DNA of 64,000 nt from a bacterium (GCA_020444265.1 JAHLLH010000002.1:233033-297032); one strand, 5' to 3'. Shown: positions 26,158 through 36,376, numbered from the stretch's first letter. Made by a program: numbers and translations. The notes: generated by a model not told the origin, from the letters alone.

Positions 26158-27738
26158 TTATTGGTTCTCGTGGCTGCCGTACACATCCACCGGTTCCACG
26201 ATCGATTCCTCGAACAACTCCGGTTGCGAAATGGTCAGCTCCGGCTGGAAGAGGCGCGCCTTGCGCAATGCCATCTCACGAAATTCTTTGTAGCTCTTGT
26301 CGCCTCGGGTTTCACGAACAAACACGGCGTACGCTTCCGCCGCATCTGTGGTACGTCCCTGTACCTCGAGCATCCGTGCGAGGCTCATCATCAATTCGGG
26401 ATCATCAGGCCGTTCAATCAACGCGCGCCGATAGGCCGCCGCGGCAGCGCTCTCATGGCCTAACCGTGTATGCGCCACCGCGAGGGCGGTCTGGATGTCG
26501 GGATCGTCCGGCGCCAGGCTGACCGCCTGTTTCAGGGCACGGAGGGCGCGACGGTGATGGCCGCGTTCCAGCCGTGCGAGGCCGAGTCCATACCAGCCAC
26601 GTGCAAACTCATCGTCAACTTTCACCGCATACCCGAAGGAACGAGTCGCATCGGATAGCTTGCCGGCATCGAGGAAGGCGATACCACGGTTGATGTAGAG
26701 CCAAGCTTCCGGTTCGTTGGCCGCCTCGGCCGCCTCGCCATAGGCTTTTGCAGCATCGATAGGTTTGCCGAGACGATACTTTGCAAAACCGAGCGCGCTG
26801 AGCACCGCCTTGTCCGGGCCACCGTGTTCCGCAGCACGTTGCAGCGCACGTTCCGCCGCTTCGAATTCCTGGCGACGGACCTTGTCGAGCCCGATTCGCT
26901 TCAGCCCCTCCGGATCATCCAGCTTGATCGAGGGCGCGGTAAAGACCCAGACCGGATCCTCCGAGCTGCGCATGCCACGTTCCTCAGGGCGACGAGGCAG
27001 GGCGAGCTGGTCGGTCGGTGGTTCGCCGACGCTGCCGGGCTGCGTATCCACAAAAGCCAGCCCTTGCTCAGCTCGCGCATTGCCCGGATCATAATCGAGG
27101 GCCGCTTCGAGGTGTTCACGTGCCCCCGCAAACTCGTTGATCCGTGCCAGCAGCAGCCCGAGGGTAACACGCGATTCCACATCTCGCGGGGCCAGCTTGA
27201 CTGCCTCAATCCAGGGATCCACCGCGCCGTACAGGTCGCCATTGTCGATTTTTGCACGCCCCAGGTTGCGCCATGCGGGAGCGTAATCCGGCGATGCCTT
27301 GGCCGCCAGTGCAAAAGCTTTTTCCGCTTCGCCAAATCGCCCTGTCTGCTTCATCAGCAGACCGAGCGCATTGCTTGCAGCGTAGAAGTCCGGAGCGATC
27401 CTTGCCGACTCACGGTAGGCCAGTTCTGCATCGACAGGTCGTCCAATCTGTTCCAGCAGACGGCCTGCATGGTAGAGGCTGCGGTAGTTGCCGGGGTCTT
27501 TCAGCCATGCGTGACGATAAAGCGTGTAGGCTTCTTCGATGTGACCGAGCATTTCATAGCTGCGTGCCTGGGCAAAGAGTTCGCTGGCTGCAAAGCTCGC
27601 CTGGTCCGCACGAGTGGCGGAAGAGGGGAGTCGTCCCTCCGGCAGAGGGCCGCTGTCCGCTGGGTTTTGTCCCGGTGCGAGGGGCACCAGGATCAGGACC
27701 AGCAGAAGAGGCAGGCAGTGGCGAACAAAAGGCCGCAT
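26158..27738 (-). CDS. Exported tetratricopeptide repeat protein
   Basis: 526 residues from the ATG at 27738, which puts the signal peptide (LPLLLVLILVPLAPGQ) at the N terminus; an ATG six codons upstream is possible. From about residue 45 to 500 it is a series of 34-residue TPR units (for example EEAYTLYRHAWLKDPGNYRS, DAELAYRESARIAPDFYAAS, AEKAFALAAKASPDYAPAW). A break near 250-285 (RRPEERGMRSSEDPVW) divides two TPR blocks. It would act as a periplasmic or outer-membrane-associated scaffold. Context does not show which complex it serves. Confidence 0.88.
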   Translation of the reverse strand: MRPFVRHCLPLLLVLILVPLAPGQNPADSGPLPEGRLPSSATRADQASFAASELFAQARSYEMLGHIEEAYTLYRHAWLKDPGNYRSLYHAGRLLEQIGRPVDAELAYRESARIAPDFYAASNALGLLMKQTGRFGEAEKAFALAAKASPDYAPAWRNLGRAKIDNGDLYGAVDPWIEAVKLAPRDVESRVTLGLLLARINEFAGAREHLEAALDYDPGNARAEQGLAFVDTQPGSVGEPPTDQLALPRRPEERGMRSSEDPVWVFTAPSIKLDDPEGLKRIGLDKVRRQEFEAAERALQRAAEHGGPDKAVLSALGFAKYRLGKPIDAAKAYGEAAEAANEPEAWLYINRGIAFLDAGKLSDATRSFGYAVKVDDEFARGWYGLGLARLERGHHRRALRALKQAVSLAPDDPDIQTALAVAHTRLGHESAAAAAYRRALIERPDDPELMMSLARMLEVQGRTTDAAEAYAVFVRETRGDKSYKEFREMALRKARLFQPELTISQPELFEESIVEPVDVYGSHENQ

Positions 27739-27756
27739 AACGTCGGTTCCCGACAT

Positions 27757-28093
27757 GGGTAATGGTCCGTTTTACCTGGGGCAAACGGTCCGATGGACCT
27801 CCAGCAAGAAGCGAGAGGTCCCCTCCACTATCTAGTATCGGTAGGTTGGGCAGGATCCTGAAGTGGTCACTTGAAGATTGTGTGAAGGAACGCCGTATTC
27901 GTCTCCAACCGATTGGACGAAACCGGGGTATCCCCTTTTCTAAGGTGTTCTGCGGGCCATAGTTTAGGGGGTTCAAGCCTCCAAACTTATCCTCGGTCCC
28001 CGCTTCCGAGTCAGGCTGGGCAAAAATACTTCCGCCGTACCGTCACAGGCCTCTGCCTTCCGATACGGTTTACTGGGATTACCGGGAGACGTT
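27757..28093. other. Divergent promoter region upstream of the C25 peptidase gene
   Basis: 337 bp with no gene. It contains a CCGATTGG-rich stretch and GGGAG five bases before the ATG at 28094. None of the repeat families is present, unlike most gaps of this size here. Confidence 0.4.
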
Positions 28094-31000
28094 ATGCATC
28101 ACGTACGGTTCCGGGCATTGCTCGTTGCACTGCTCGCTGTTGCCGCCTGTGGGATCGCACCTGCCTCAACCAATGACCCCACCTCTGTTGATCGATTCTT
28201 TTCGACTCATTCCTCTGCTTCGGGTCTTTCTTTAAGCTTTGATGTGCCTTCGCTGAGCTGGGATAGCGATGGTGTTGAAGGACAGATCCCCGTGCTCGAA
28301 GGTGCCGGTTTCGCCGGTGTCGCCGGGGCACCGATGCTGCCGGTCTACAACCGCATGATTCCGGCCCCCGCCGGGATGGATGTTGTAATCGATGATGTGC
28401 AGGCAACCTGGGAAGAGGCGGGCCAGTTCCAGGTGGCGATCGAAGAGGGTAAGGAAGGTCCTGTCGAGCGGGATGATGAAAAGTACAACCTGGTCGCCGA
28501 GGAATCATGGACCCCGGTTGAGGTCGGTTCCACCGGCCGTTGGCGCGATATCCGTTTCGCCCCAGTTGCCATTCGTCCGATGCGTCTTGACCCCATCACC
28601 GGAACCGTCGAAGTCGCCACCCGGATGAACGTCAGCTTCCGGTATGTTCCCTCCCAGCAGCAGGATAGCTATGATCCCCCAGGGGTCAGCGAAGCGCTGT
28701 TGCCACTGTACGAGCAGCTTGTTCCCGGTTCGCTGGACGATGTCGACCCAACCACGGTCAAACGCGGTACCTACCTGATGATCGTGCCCGATGATTTTCT
28801 GGAGGCGGTTGAACCGTTGATTGCATGGCGGACACGGCTTGGGTTCCATGTTGATGTGGTCAGCACGGCAGATGTACCGACGACACCGAACGCACTCTTC
28901 ACCTGGATGAATAGCTATTACCAGACCGCTGATCCGGCGCTCGACTATGTGGTCTTTGTCGGCGATGTGGACAATCCCGCGAACATCCCGTGCCACTTCA
29001 TCAGCCCGGGAGTTCCCGCTCCGATTGACCCGAATATCGCAACCGATCAGAAGTACACCTACGATTACACGGCGGGGAACGATTTCGCCAATGTTCTCCC
29101 GCGCTATTTCATCGGCCGCTTGAGTGTCGACAGTGCGATTGAAGCGCGGACGGTGGTCAACAAGATCATTCAGTACGAGAGTAACCCGCTCTCGGGCGAC
29201 CCCAACCGTTGGACACGCGCGGTCACTGTCGCGGACGCCTCCTTTGCAATCAGTACGGCTCAGACTCAGAATTGGGTACGGAACAAATTGCTGGACAATG
29301 GTTTTACCAATGTGCAGCAGTTCGTGCGGACCCAATGGCAGGATCCGGGCGGCAATGCCGTTCTTGCCGGGATCAACAACTCGGTGAGCTGGGTCGCCTA
29401 CCGTGGGTTCGGCTCCCATTCGAGCTGGTCGGGACCCTATGTCTTCGATGACATGGTCGTCAGCCAGATGACCAACACCAACAACCTCCCGGTCATCACC
29501 AGCATGGTCTGCGGAGGAGGCGCCTTTGACGAGGTCGCCAGCGATCCCTGCTACGGTGAAACCTGGTTGCGTCTCGGTACCCCGAGTAATGTCAAAGGGG
29601 CTGTCGCCTTTATTGCACCCTCGGAAATTGACACGCATACCCGCTGGAACAACATGGTGCTGGCCGGGTGGTATACCGCCCTGTTTGACCAGGGGTTGCG
29701 TACGGCAGGCCAGTGCCTGGTGTCGGCAAAAGTCCAGCTGTACAACAACTACCCCCTGCTGTGGAATCCGAACGGCAGCAACGAGAACAGCGTCTGGTTC
29801 TACTTCCACACCTACAACATCCTCGGTGACCCAGCTCTGCAGCTTCGTGCCGAAACACCACGTGTTTTTGATGTAACACACGCGACGGAACTGTCGCAAT
29901 CCGCCTCGCATTTCCAGGCTACCGTCCTCGATGATTCCGGCCTGCCTGTGCCAGAGGCGGAAGTGGTGGTGACCCAGAACGAGACGGTTCTGCTCGGCGT
30001 CGGCAAGACCAACGAGTCCGGCCTGGCAAGCTTCGAACTGAGCAGCCTTCCCGGTGATGGAACCTATGAACTGACGGTTTCACGTCCCGAGTACGTCCCC
30101 TACATGACCGACTTGACCCCGGTGGGGGATCGCGGTCTGATGCTGACCAGCCTGACCGGCAGCGAGCAGGATACGGATGATGCGACCAACGGGGATGGCT
30201 TCCTCAATCCGGGCGAACTGGTCCTGCCCGAAGCAACCTTCCAGGTTGTCGAACCGGGTGGTTTGCAGAACGCCCAGGTGACCATTTCCCTGCCGGAAGG
30301 TGGCGGGGTAGTGGATGTCGCCACCGAAAGTTTTGGTGACCTGGACCTGGGCGACCTGGTCACATTGGCCGACGCACGTATCCGCTTGAATGAGAACCTT
30401 GAGGATGGCGCGGAAGTGCCGGTTCTGATGACCTTGCAAAGCAGCACCCGTCAGCAGAGCCATCGCGCTCGTTTACAGCCCGTTCGCGCCCCACGTCTCC
30501 AGGTCGCCTCCACCAGCTTTGCAAGTGACTTTGGACCGGGCGACACAGCCAACCTGACCATCAACCTCTCCAACCTGCACGAAGAACTTGGTGCGGGGAT
30601 GGTGACCGGGGTTCTCGAGTTTGAGGATGCACGGATCAGTGTTGTCGATGGCGAAGGAACGTGGGATGAGCTTCCTGCAAACGCGGAAGAAGTTTCTAAC
30701 AGCGACCTCTTCACGGTTAGTGTCACCGGGGAAGCCTACCCGGGCCGTCAGGTCGAGGCAACCCTGACCCTGACTACCACAGCGGGGGACGTGCAGGTTC
30801 GGCCGGTCATGATTGTTGTCGATGGCGCTTCGCCGGAGACCCCGACCGGTCCTGTTGGGCCGGGTTATTACATGTATGAAGATGTGGATGCTGGCTATGA
30901 TTATCTGCCTGACTACGAGTGGCAGTCCATTGTCGGTGAAACAGGGACCGTTAACTTGGGGATTTCTGATCGTGGAAACAACGAGGACGAGACCACGGTC

Positions 31001-33361
31001 GTCAACCTCCCCTTCGATTTCCCCTATTGGGATGACCAGTTTGACGTGATGTCGGTCTGCTCGAACGGTTGGGCTTCCTTCGGTGAAACGGACCTCTTTT
31101 TCTTCCGAAACCGCCCCATCCCGGGACCGCTTAGCCCCAATGGCGGCCTCTGTGTCTTCTGGGATGATCTCGTGATGAACTGGAGCAATTCCGGGGTTTA
31201 CAGCCAGTATGATGACGAGAACGGCTGGTATACGATCGAGTGGCACAATGTGCGCCCCTACAATTCCTTCTCCGGGTCGATGAGCTTCCAGATTCGGCTA
31301 TTTGACCCGGCCGCGCACGGTGCGCCTGGTGGCCTGGGGATGATTGCATTCCTCTACGATGACGTGGTGAACAATGATGGTGTCGAGAACTTCAGCACGA
31401 TCGGCCTGATCAGTCCGGACGGCACCGAAGCGATGCAGGTCGAGTTTGCCAATACCCCGGCACCGACGGCATCAGGTGTTGCAGAAGGACGGCAGATGCT
31501 CTTTGCTGCACGTGGGTCCGCCGAACTCGATCCGCCAGATCTGCATATCCTGACCCCGGCGATTCAACTGAATGCCGAGGCAGGTGGGCAGAGCGCAACT
31601 CATCTTCGAATTGCGAATCAGGGCGGACGGTCTGCACGTGTTCACATTACTGGCGAAGGTATCGGCGCCAATTGGCTGCCCGGCGGTGAACTGGATGAAC
31701 ATGGCGGCCCGGATGCGCTCGGCTACCACTGGTATGATTCGCGTGAATTTTATGGTCCAAGCTTCAACTGGATCGACATCGAAGAAGCAGGGAACGAGGT
31801 GGCCCTGAGTGGTGGTGGGTCCGCCGCCACCGCCGCTATCTCCAGCGAAATCGACCTCCCCTTCGACTTTTCGTTCTATGGCGCGGACTATTCCAGCATC
31901 TGGGTTTGTGAAGCGGGTTACCTCACCTTTACCAACCCAGGCAGCAATGGTTTGCCGACCAACACGGAACTACCGAGAACGTTCTCACCACGTGCCTCCA
32001 TCTTCGCCTTCTGGGATGATCTGAGTGTGGGAGAAAATGGTGCGATCTATGTCGAGGTGACCGACGAACGCGCGGTGATAACCTGGTCGGACCTGCTTCA
32101 CTTGAACGGGGATGGTGAGTTTGGTCCTTACACCTTCCAGCTCACTCTCCATCCCGATGGGGCGATTCATGTGCAATACCTCGACATGAATCCCCGTCTT
32201 GACAGTGCCACCATCGGTGTGCAGAATGAACTCGGGACAGTTGGCTTGATGGTCAGTGCCAACGCCTTTACCGAGGAGTACATCGCCGATGACCTCGCAT
32301 TGCGTTTCGTACCCGGTCTTCCGTGGTTGACCATCGCACCCGGCACCACCGGCATTCAAGGCGGGAATGTGGCGACCATCGAATTGACCGCCAATGCGGA
32401 GGATGTCGAGCCCGGGTTGCACAGTGGAAGGCTGCTGGTTCGATCTGCCTTCACCGAAGAAGCCTTTTCGGTTCCCATCGAGTTCTTTGTCAGCGATACA
32501 CCGGTCGGGAACACCCCGGCAATTCGTGTGGACCCCTTCCCCGGCGAGGCGATTCCCGAGGATGGCAGCTTCACCAGTTTCTCCCTCGCACCCTATGTTG
32601 AGGACTGGGATGACGAGTCAGACCAGCTCGAATGGTTAGCGTTTGTGGATGATGCGCTGCAGGTAGAGGTAGATGACGAGAACATTGTCACTATCACGCC
32701 TTTAGCGGAATGGGATGGCGAATCGGATGTCACCTTCCGTGTGCGGGACGACAGCTACAACCATGATGACATCCATACGACGTTCCGTATCGGTACAGAG
32801 AACAACAGCCCTCGCTTTACCAACGTATCCCCGCAGAGTGTCGGTCAGATTCTGCCCGACACCGAGGTCCAATTCACGGCGGAAGCGGAGGATCCCGATG
32901 GTGGCGAGGTGAGCTACCGCTGGTATCACGGCGCCGCAGAAATCGGCACCGGCACATCGGTTGATGTCAACTTCAGCTGGCTTGGAAGTGACACCATCCG
33001 TGTGGTTGCGGACGATGGCAACGGCGGCAGTACGACTCTCTTCTGGTCGGCGCTGGTCAGCAGTAATGACGCTGAGGAACCGACTAAAAATCTCCCGACC
33101 GAGTATGCGATTGAGGCGCTCTACCCGAACCCGTTTAATGCGACCATGCGTATGCGCTATGCCTTACCGCGCGCGACCGAGGTGGATGTGCGTGTCTACA
33201 ACCTGCTGGGACAGGAAGTGGCCCGCCGTGCGCTCGGCTCGATGCGTGCGGGACGCCATGAACTGGCATTCGACGCGTCCAACTGGGCGAGCGGATTGTA
33301 CCTGATCCGTTGGCAGGCGGGGAGTACAGTCCAGGTTCGTAAAGCGGTCTTGATGAAGTAG
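28094..33361 (+). CDS. Gingipain-like peptidase C25 family protein, T9SS-sorted
   Basis: 1755 residues, the largest gene here. A signal peptide (to about 24) and a propeptide-like region (to about 225) precede a C25 caspase-like fold (about 230-580): YLMIVPDDFLEAVEPLIAWR, VVFVGDVD, YFIGRLSVDSA, and YNILGDPALQLR. The expected Cys is Cys473 in SMVCGGGAF. The column of the catalytic His (GHG in gingipains) is Phe439 in YRGFGSHSSW, with His442 three residues on. Two nidogen-like beta modules follow (about 930-1140 and 1215-1415), then Ig-like/cadherin-like repeats, and a T9SS sorting domain (YPNPFNATMRMRYALPRAT ... VRKAVLMK). It may be a surface protease or an adhesin that has lost catalysis. Confidence 0.9.
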   Translation: MHHVRFRALLVALLAVAACGIAPASTNDPTSVDRFFSTHSSASGLSLSFDVPSLSWDSDGVEGQIPVLEGAGFAGVAGAPMLPVYNRMIPAPAGMDVVIDDVQATWEEAGQFQVAIEEGKEGPVERDDEKYNLVAEESWTPVEVGSTGRWRDIRFAPVAIRPMRLDPITGTVEVATRMNVSFRYVPSQQQDSYDPPGVSEALLPLYEQLVPGSLDDVDPTTVKRGTYLMIVPDDFLEAVEPLIAWRTRLGFHVDVVSTADVPTTPNALFTWMNSYYQTADPALDYVVFVGDVDNPANIPCHFISPGVPAPIDPNIATDQKYTYDYTAGNDFANVLPRYFIGRLSVDSAIEARTVVNKIIQYESNPLSGDPNRWTRAVTVADASFAISTAQTQNWVRNKLLDNGFTNVQQFVRTQWQDPGGNAVLAGINNSVSWVAYRGFGSHSSWSGPYVFDDMVVSQMTNTNNLPVITSMVCGGGAFDEVASDPCYGETWLRLGTPSNVKGAVAFIAPSEIDTHTRWNNMVLAGWYTALFDQGLRTAGQCLVSAKVQLYNNYPLLWNPNGSNENSVWFYFHTYNILGDPALQLRAETPRVFDVTHATELSQSASHFQATVLDDSGLPVPEAEVVVTQNETVLLGVGKTNESGLASFELSSLPGDGTYELTVSRPEYVPYMTDLTPVGDRGLMLTSLTGSEQDTDDATNGDGFLNPGELVLPEATFQVVEPGGLQNAQVTISLPEGGGVVDVATESFGDLDLGDLVTLADARIRLNENLEDGAEVPVLMTLQSSTRQQSHRARLQPVRAPRLQVASTSFASDFGPGDTANLTINLSNLHEELGAGMVTGVLEFEDARISVVDGEGTWDELPANAEEVSNSDLFTVSVTGEAYPGRQVEATLTLTTTAGDVQVRPVMIVVDGASPETPTGPVGPGYYMYEDVDAGYDYLPDYEWQSIVGETGTVNLGISDRGNNEDETTVVNLPFDFPYWDDQFDVMSVCSNGWASFGETDLFFFRNRPIPGPLSPNGGLCVFWDDLVMNWSNSGVYSQYDDENGWYTIEWHNVRPYNSFSGSMSFQIRLFDPAAHGAPGGLGMIAFLYDDVVNNDGVENFSTIGLISPDGTEAMQVEFANTPAPTASGVAEGRQMLFAARGSAELDPPDLHILTPAIQLNAEAGGQSATHLRIANQGGRSARVHITGEGIGANWLPGGELDEHGGPDALGYHWYDSREFYGPSFNWIDIEEAGNEVALSGGGSAATAAISSEIDLPFDFSFYGADYSSIWVCEAGYLTFTNPGSNGLPTNTELPRTFSPRASIFAFWDDLSVGENGAIYVEVTDERAVITWSDLLHLNGDGEFGPYTFQLTLHPDGAIHVQYLDMNPRLDSATIGVQNELGTVGLMVSANAFTEEYIADDLALRFVPGLPWLTIAPGTTGIQGGNVATIELTANAEDVEPGLHSGRLLVRSAFTEEAFSVPIEFFVSDTPVGNTPAIRVDPFPGEAIPEDGSFTSFSLAPYVEDWDDESDQLEWLAFVDDALQVEVDDENIVTITPLAEWDGESDVTFRVRDDSYNHDDIHTTFRIGTENNSPRFTNVSPQSVGQILPDTEVQFTAEAEDPDGGEVSYRWYHGAAEIGTGTSVDVNFSWLGSDTIRVVADDGNGGSTTLFWSALVSSNDAEEPTKNLPTEYAIEALYPNPFNATMRMRYALPRATEVDVRVYNLLGQEVARRALGSMRAGRHELAFDASNWASGLYLIRWQAGSTVQVRKAVLMK

Positions 33362-33389
33362 GCGAAACCACTTCTCAGAGCATTAGAGT

Positions 33390-33430
33390 GCAGGGTGTGC
33401 ATCGAAAAAGGCACCCTGCCTCTCTTCGTT
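33390..33430 (+). terminator. Hairpin downstream of the C25 gene
   Basis: GCAGGGTG and CACCCTGC form an eight-bp stem with a 14-base loop, followed by CTCTCTTCGTT. It is about 28 bases beyond the stop codon. Confidence 0.55.
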
Positions 33431-33587
33431 ATGGATTGGGAGAGCGTGTGACAGTTGCCACCTGCTTTGGTACGTTACAGGCCCTATCTTGTTGGAAACC
33501 CGATGCAGCCGCTCGTCAGCAACGGTTGACGGCGGTTGTCGTGTGAATGGGAAGCAAATGAACGGTGTGAACGGGAGGAAGCAAATC

Positions 33588-34730
33588 ATGCGCTCGTCAT
33601 CAACCCTTCTTCGGCGGATGGTTGCGGGTCTGGCACTGGTGGCAATGCTGATTGGGGTAACCGGATGTCCGGGTGGTGGAGGACCAACTCCGCCTACGCC
33701 GGACGCTCGTTCCTATGGACCACCTTTGAATGCAATTACTTTTGTCGAGCTTGGCGGCTATCTCGGTACAGCTTCCCCGACAGCGGGCGCGATTGCGATG
33801 TATGTTCCCGGTGTTGGCAACAGTACAGAAATTCTGGATCCCGGCTACAGTGTGACCTGGATGCCCGGGTCCTCCCTCGAGGGCAATTCTCGTCTCTTGA
33901 CGGGCGACAGCCACAACAGCCGTCTCGTTCTGATTGACCAGAACGGCCTCGAGATGCAGGAGTTTCTCGACGGCTCGCCTGAGATGTATCAGTTCTCGGG
34001 TGCGGGGTCGCGTCTCGCCTATGTCAAGGACCTCGAATCCTCCCAGCAGCTTGTCATTGAAGGGGTGGGAAGCATCAGCGATTTCACCCTGATCGCCGAG
34101 TTGTTACCGCCGTATCGCTTTGCCAGCATTCCCTCGTACCATTCAACTGCGGGCAGGGTTGCGATCAGCGAATTCAACGACACCAATCCATCGCTTTCAC
34201 GGCTGGCCTTCTACACCACCGGTGGTTCCCTGAGTAATGCAGTTGATCAGCGGGTCTATAGCCCGAGCTTTAATGATGCCGGGTCACGCTGCGCTTACAT
34301 CGATGGTGAAAACGGTGCAGCGGCAGCCACCGATCTTGTGATCATTGACGGAAACCTGGCCGAAGTTGCCCGGTATGATTTCAGCGGCTTCGGAACAGGT
34401 GCCTGTGCACTTTCCTGGTCGCCGGACGATTCACGGATTGCCCTGTTTGCCGGGATCTATTCCGATTCTCCGCGTCTGCTGATCTACGACATTTCGAATC
34501 TCGTTGCCCAGGAGCTGGAGCAGACGTTTGGCACCATAGCGGCCAACCCGACCGATCACCCGAACTGGTGCTACCCGGAGTGGAGCCCGAGCGGCGATTC
34601 GATTACCATGTTTGTCTCGGTGAACGATTCGTACAGCCTGGTTGAGATTGATTTGCTTGGGAACGGGGAAGTGTTGCTGGACGAGATAAATGCTCCGTCC
34701 AAACCCAATTGGCTGGACACCACGAACTGA
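33588..34730 (+). CDS. Beta-propeller (TolB-like) lipoprotein
   Basis: 380 residues from the ATG at 33588, nine bases after GGGAGG; longer frames upstream are not supported. The lipobox is IGVTGCPGGGG with Cys near residue 25, followed by a Gly/Pro linker. The body shows repeated blades such as SRLLTGDSHNSRLVLID, SRLAYVKDLESSQQLVIE, SRCAYIDGENGAAAATDLVI and SRIALFAGIYSDSPRLLIYD, with SWSPDDSRIA typical of WD40-like TolB repeats. It probably sits in the outer membrane facing the periplasm or the outside. The start is only 227 bp after the C25 gene, but a hairpin intervenes. Confidence 0.85.
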   Translation: MRSSSTLLRRMVAGLALVAMLIGVTGCPGGGGPTPPTPDARSYGPPLNAITFVELGGYLGTASPTAGAIAMYVPGVGNSTEILDPGYSVTWMPGSSLEGNSRLLTGDSHNSRLVLIDQNGLEMQEFLDGSPEMYQFSGAGSRLAYVKDLESSQQLVIEGVGSISDFTLIAELLPPYRFASIPSYHSTAGRVAISEFNDTNPSLSRLAFYTTGGSLSNAVDQRVYSPSFNDAGSRCAYIDGENGAAAATDLVIIDGNLAEVARYDFSGFGTGACALSWSPDDSRIALFAGIYSDSPRLLIYDISNLVAQELEQTFGTIAANPTDHPNWCYPEWSPSGDSITMFVSVNDSYSLVEIDLLGNGEVLLDEINAPSKPNWLDTTN

Positions 34731-34752
34731 TTCGATTCTGACAGAATAATTC

Positions 34753-34779
34753 AACCCCGCTTTTTGGCGGGGTTTTTTG
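34753..34779 (+). terminator. Rho-independent terminator
   Basis: CCCCGC-TTTTTG-GCGGGG followed by TTTTTT, 25 bases after the lipoprotein stop. A textbook form. Confidence 0.92.
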
Positions 34780-34811
34780 TTGGCGGAAAGCTTGGCCGTC
34801 ATACCCAGTAT

Positions 34812-34989
34812 GTCATCCCGGGCTTGACCCGGGATCCAGCATCCGATACCTGGGTGTTGAACGCCTTCCCATCCTTGTCCATTGGCGTAAACCGAGTGAG
34901 CCCTTCGCCTCACTCGGCGGCCTCGGATCAACCTGTTTCAGGCTGGTATCTCATTGGAGGCTGGACCCCGGATCGAGGTCCGGGGTGAC
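34812..34989. repeat. 178-bp element, reverse orientation
   Basis: Ends GTCATCCCGGGCTTGACCC and GATCGAGGTCCGGGGTGAC are inverted. The interior, read in reverse complement, aligns with the elements at 23604 and 25703 (GGCGAAGGGCTC, GATCCGAGG, GGATGCTGGAT). Same exact length. Confidence 0.85.
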
Positions 34990-35016
34990 AGGTATGGCGG
35001 GCTTTGTCGGTATACC

Positions 35017-36261
35017 CTACTCACCCGTCAGCAGCACACCATCCTTGCGGTGGAGGTGGGCCATGAACAGGCCGGATACCAGCCAGATGGCCGAGGCGAT
35101 GGCGAGAGCGGGGAGACGGCCCAGCCAGGTCATCACCACATAACCGAGGAGGGGGGCGACACTGCCTCGAACCGCTGTTGCCGCGATGTGCACCGCCTGG
35201 TACACCCCTGCATCCTCCTCGCCCGCGAAACGGACCGAGGAGACACTCCAGAGGATACTGACCCCACCCATTGCGATACCGAAGACCCCAAAGGAGGCAA
35301 AGACATAGGCCACCGTATACTCCGGCAACAGGTAGGAAGCCATCAGCAGAAGCGGATGCAGCGCGAGCAGGCTGAAGACAATCGAGGCGAGCTTTTGTGC
35401 GGTCACACGGTCGTAGAGACGGCCAAACCAGGCGATCGAAAGGATGGTCACAAGCTGAAAAACGGCCCCTCGCGCCAAGCCGATCATCGTATAGTCGAGC
35501 TGTAGATCATCCACCAGGAAAATCGGGGTTACCGGCAGCATCATCATGAACGCCATGCCGTAAATCATGAACCCGATTTCGAAACGAAGGAAATCGGGAC
35601 GACGTTTCAAGAGACGGGCCGCATCCTTCAAGGGTGCCAGCAGATTCGAAGGGGTTGGACGCCAGGCAACATGGTCGGTCTGGTGGCGGGTTGGGATCGA
35701 TGCGAACAGGATGGTGGACAGGACTCCGATCGCGCCGGTGATAAAGAAGACATGACGGAACCCGTCCGGATGACCATCCATCCAAAGCCCCGCCAGCCAG
35801 GAAACCAGTGCTGCGGCGGCCATGCGCAGGCTGTTGGCCATGCCGAAAATGCTTCCATGATCTTTGCTGGCGACATGCTGCTGAAGCAGACGATTTTGTG
35901 CGGTGAGCACGACGGCATAGGCGAGGTAGTAGATCAGGTAAATCAGCAACAGGTGTGGCAAGTGGGTCAGGTAGATGCCAGTCATCAGACCGATATGGCC
36001 GATGAGTCCAACGATAAGCATGATTTTCCGCTGGTCACGTCCCTCGAGCATCCGTGACCACCAGATTGCCGTAAAGTTTGCCAGCGGCATGAGCATGGTC
36101 AGCAGGGTAATCGCAAGCGCGCTCGCACCCAGGGATTTACGTGCAATCACCTCCCCAAAGGTGATGATCGCGTAAACCGGCCCACTCAACGCCAGGGCGG
36201 TGGTGAATCGGCCACGCATCGGACCGCGCGGGGCAAGCGGGAGGATCAACCAGGTTCGCAT
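35017..36261 (-). CDS. Major facilitator superfamily transporter
   Basis: 414 residues with twelve predicted membrane segments and a longer cytoplasmic loop in the middle (about 205-225, PTRHQTDHVAWRPTPSNL). The loop 2-3 region contains RMLEGRDQRKIML, a variant of the MFS GxLaDrxGrk motif. It starts at ATG 36261 and stands alone, divergent from the HEAT lipoprotein gene. The MFS family moves small solutes or drugs using the proton gradient; the lack of a neighbour with an enzyme or repressor gives no clue to the substrate. Confidence 0.85.
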   Translation of the reverse strand: MRTWLILPLAPRGPMRGRFTTALALSGPVYAIITFGEVIARKSLGASALAITLLTMLMPLANFTAIWWSRMLEGRDQRKIMLIVGLIGHIGLMTGIYLTHLPHLLLIYLIYYLAYAVVLTAQNRLLQQHVASKDHGSIFGMANSLRMAAAALVSWLAGLWMDGHPDGFRHVFFITGAIGVLSTILFASIPTRHQTDHVAWRPTPSNLLAPLKDAARLLKRRPDFLRFEIGFMIYGMAFMMMLPVTPIFLVDDLQLDYTMIGLARGAVFQLVTILSIAWFGRLYDRVTAQKLASIVFSLLALHPLLLMASYLLPEYTVAYVFASFGVFGIAMGGVSILWSVSSVRFAGEEDAGVYQAVHIAATAVRGSVAPLLGYVVMTWLGRLPALAIASAIWLVSGLFMAHLHRKDGVLLTGE

Positions 36262-36376
36262 GCAGAGAAGGTAAGCGGCACGGTAGAAAGCGCCAAGGGG
36301 CTCTTGGACTGGGACCTCTCCAGAACGTATGTTGAACAGTCCCGAGGTATGAACGATGAACCGTGGAGGAGAAACG

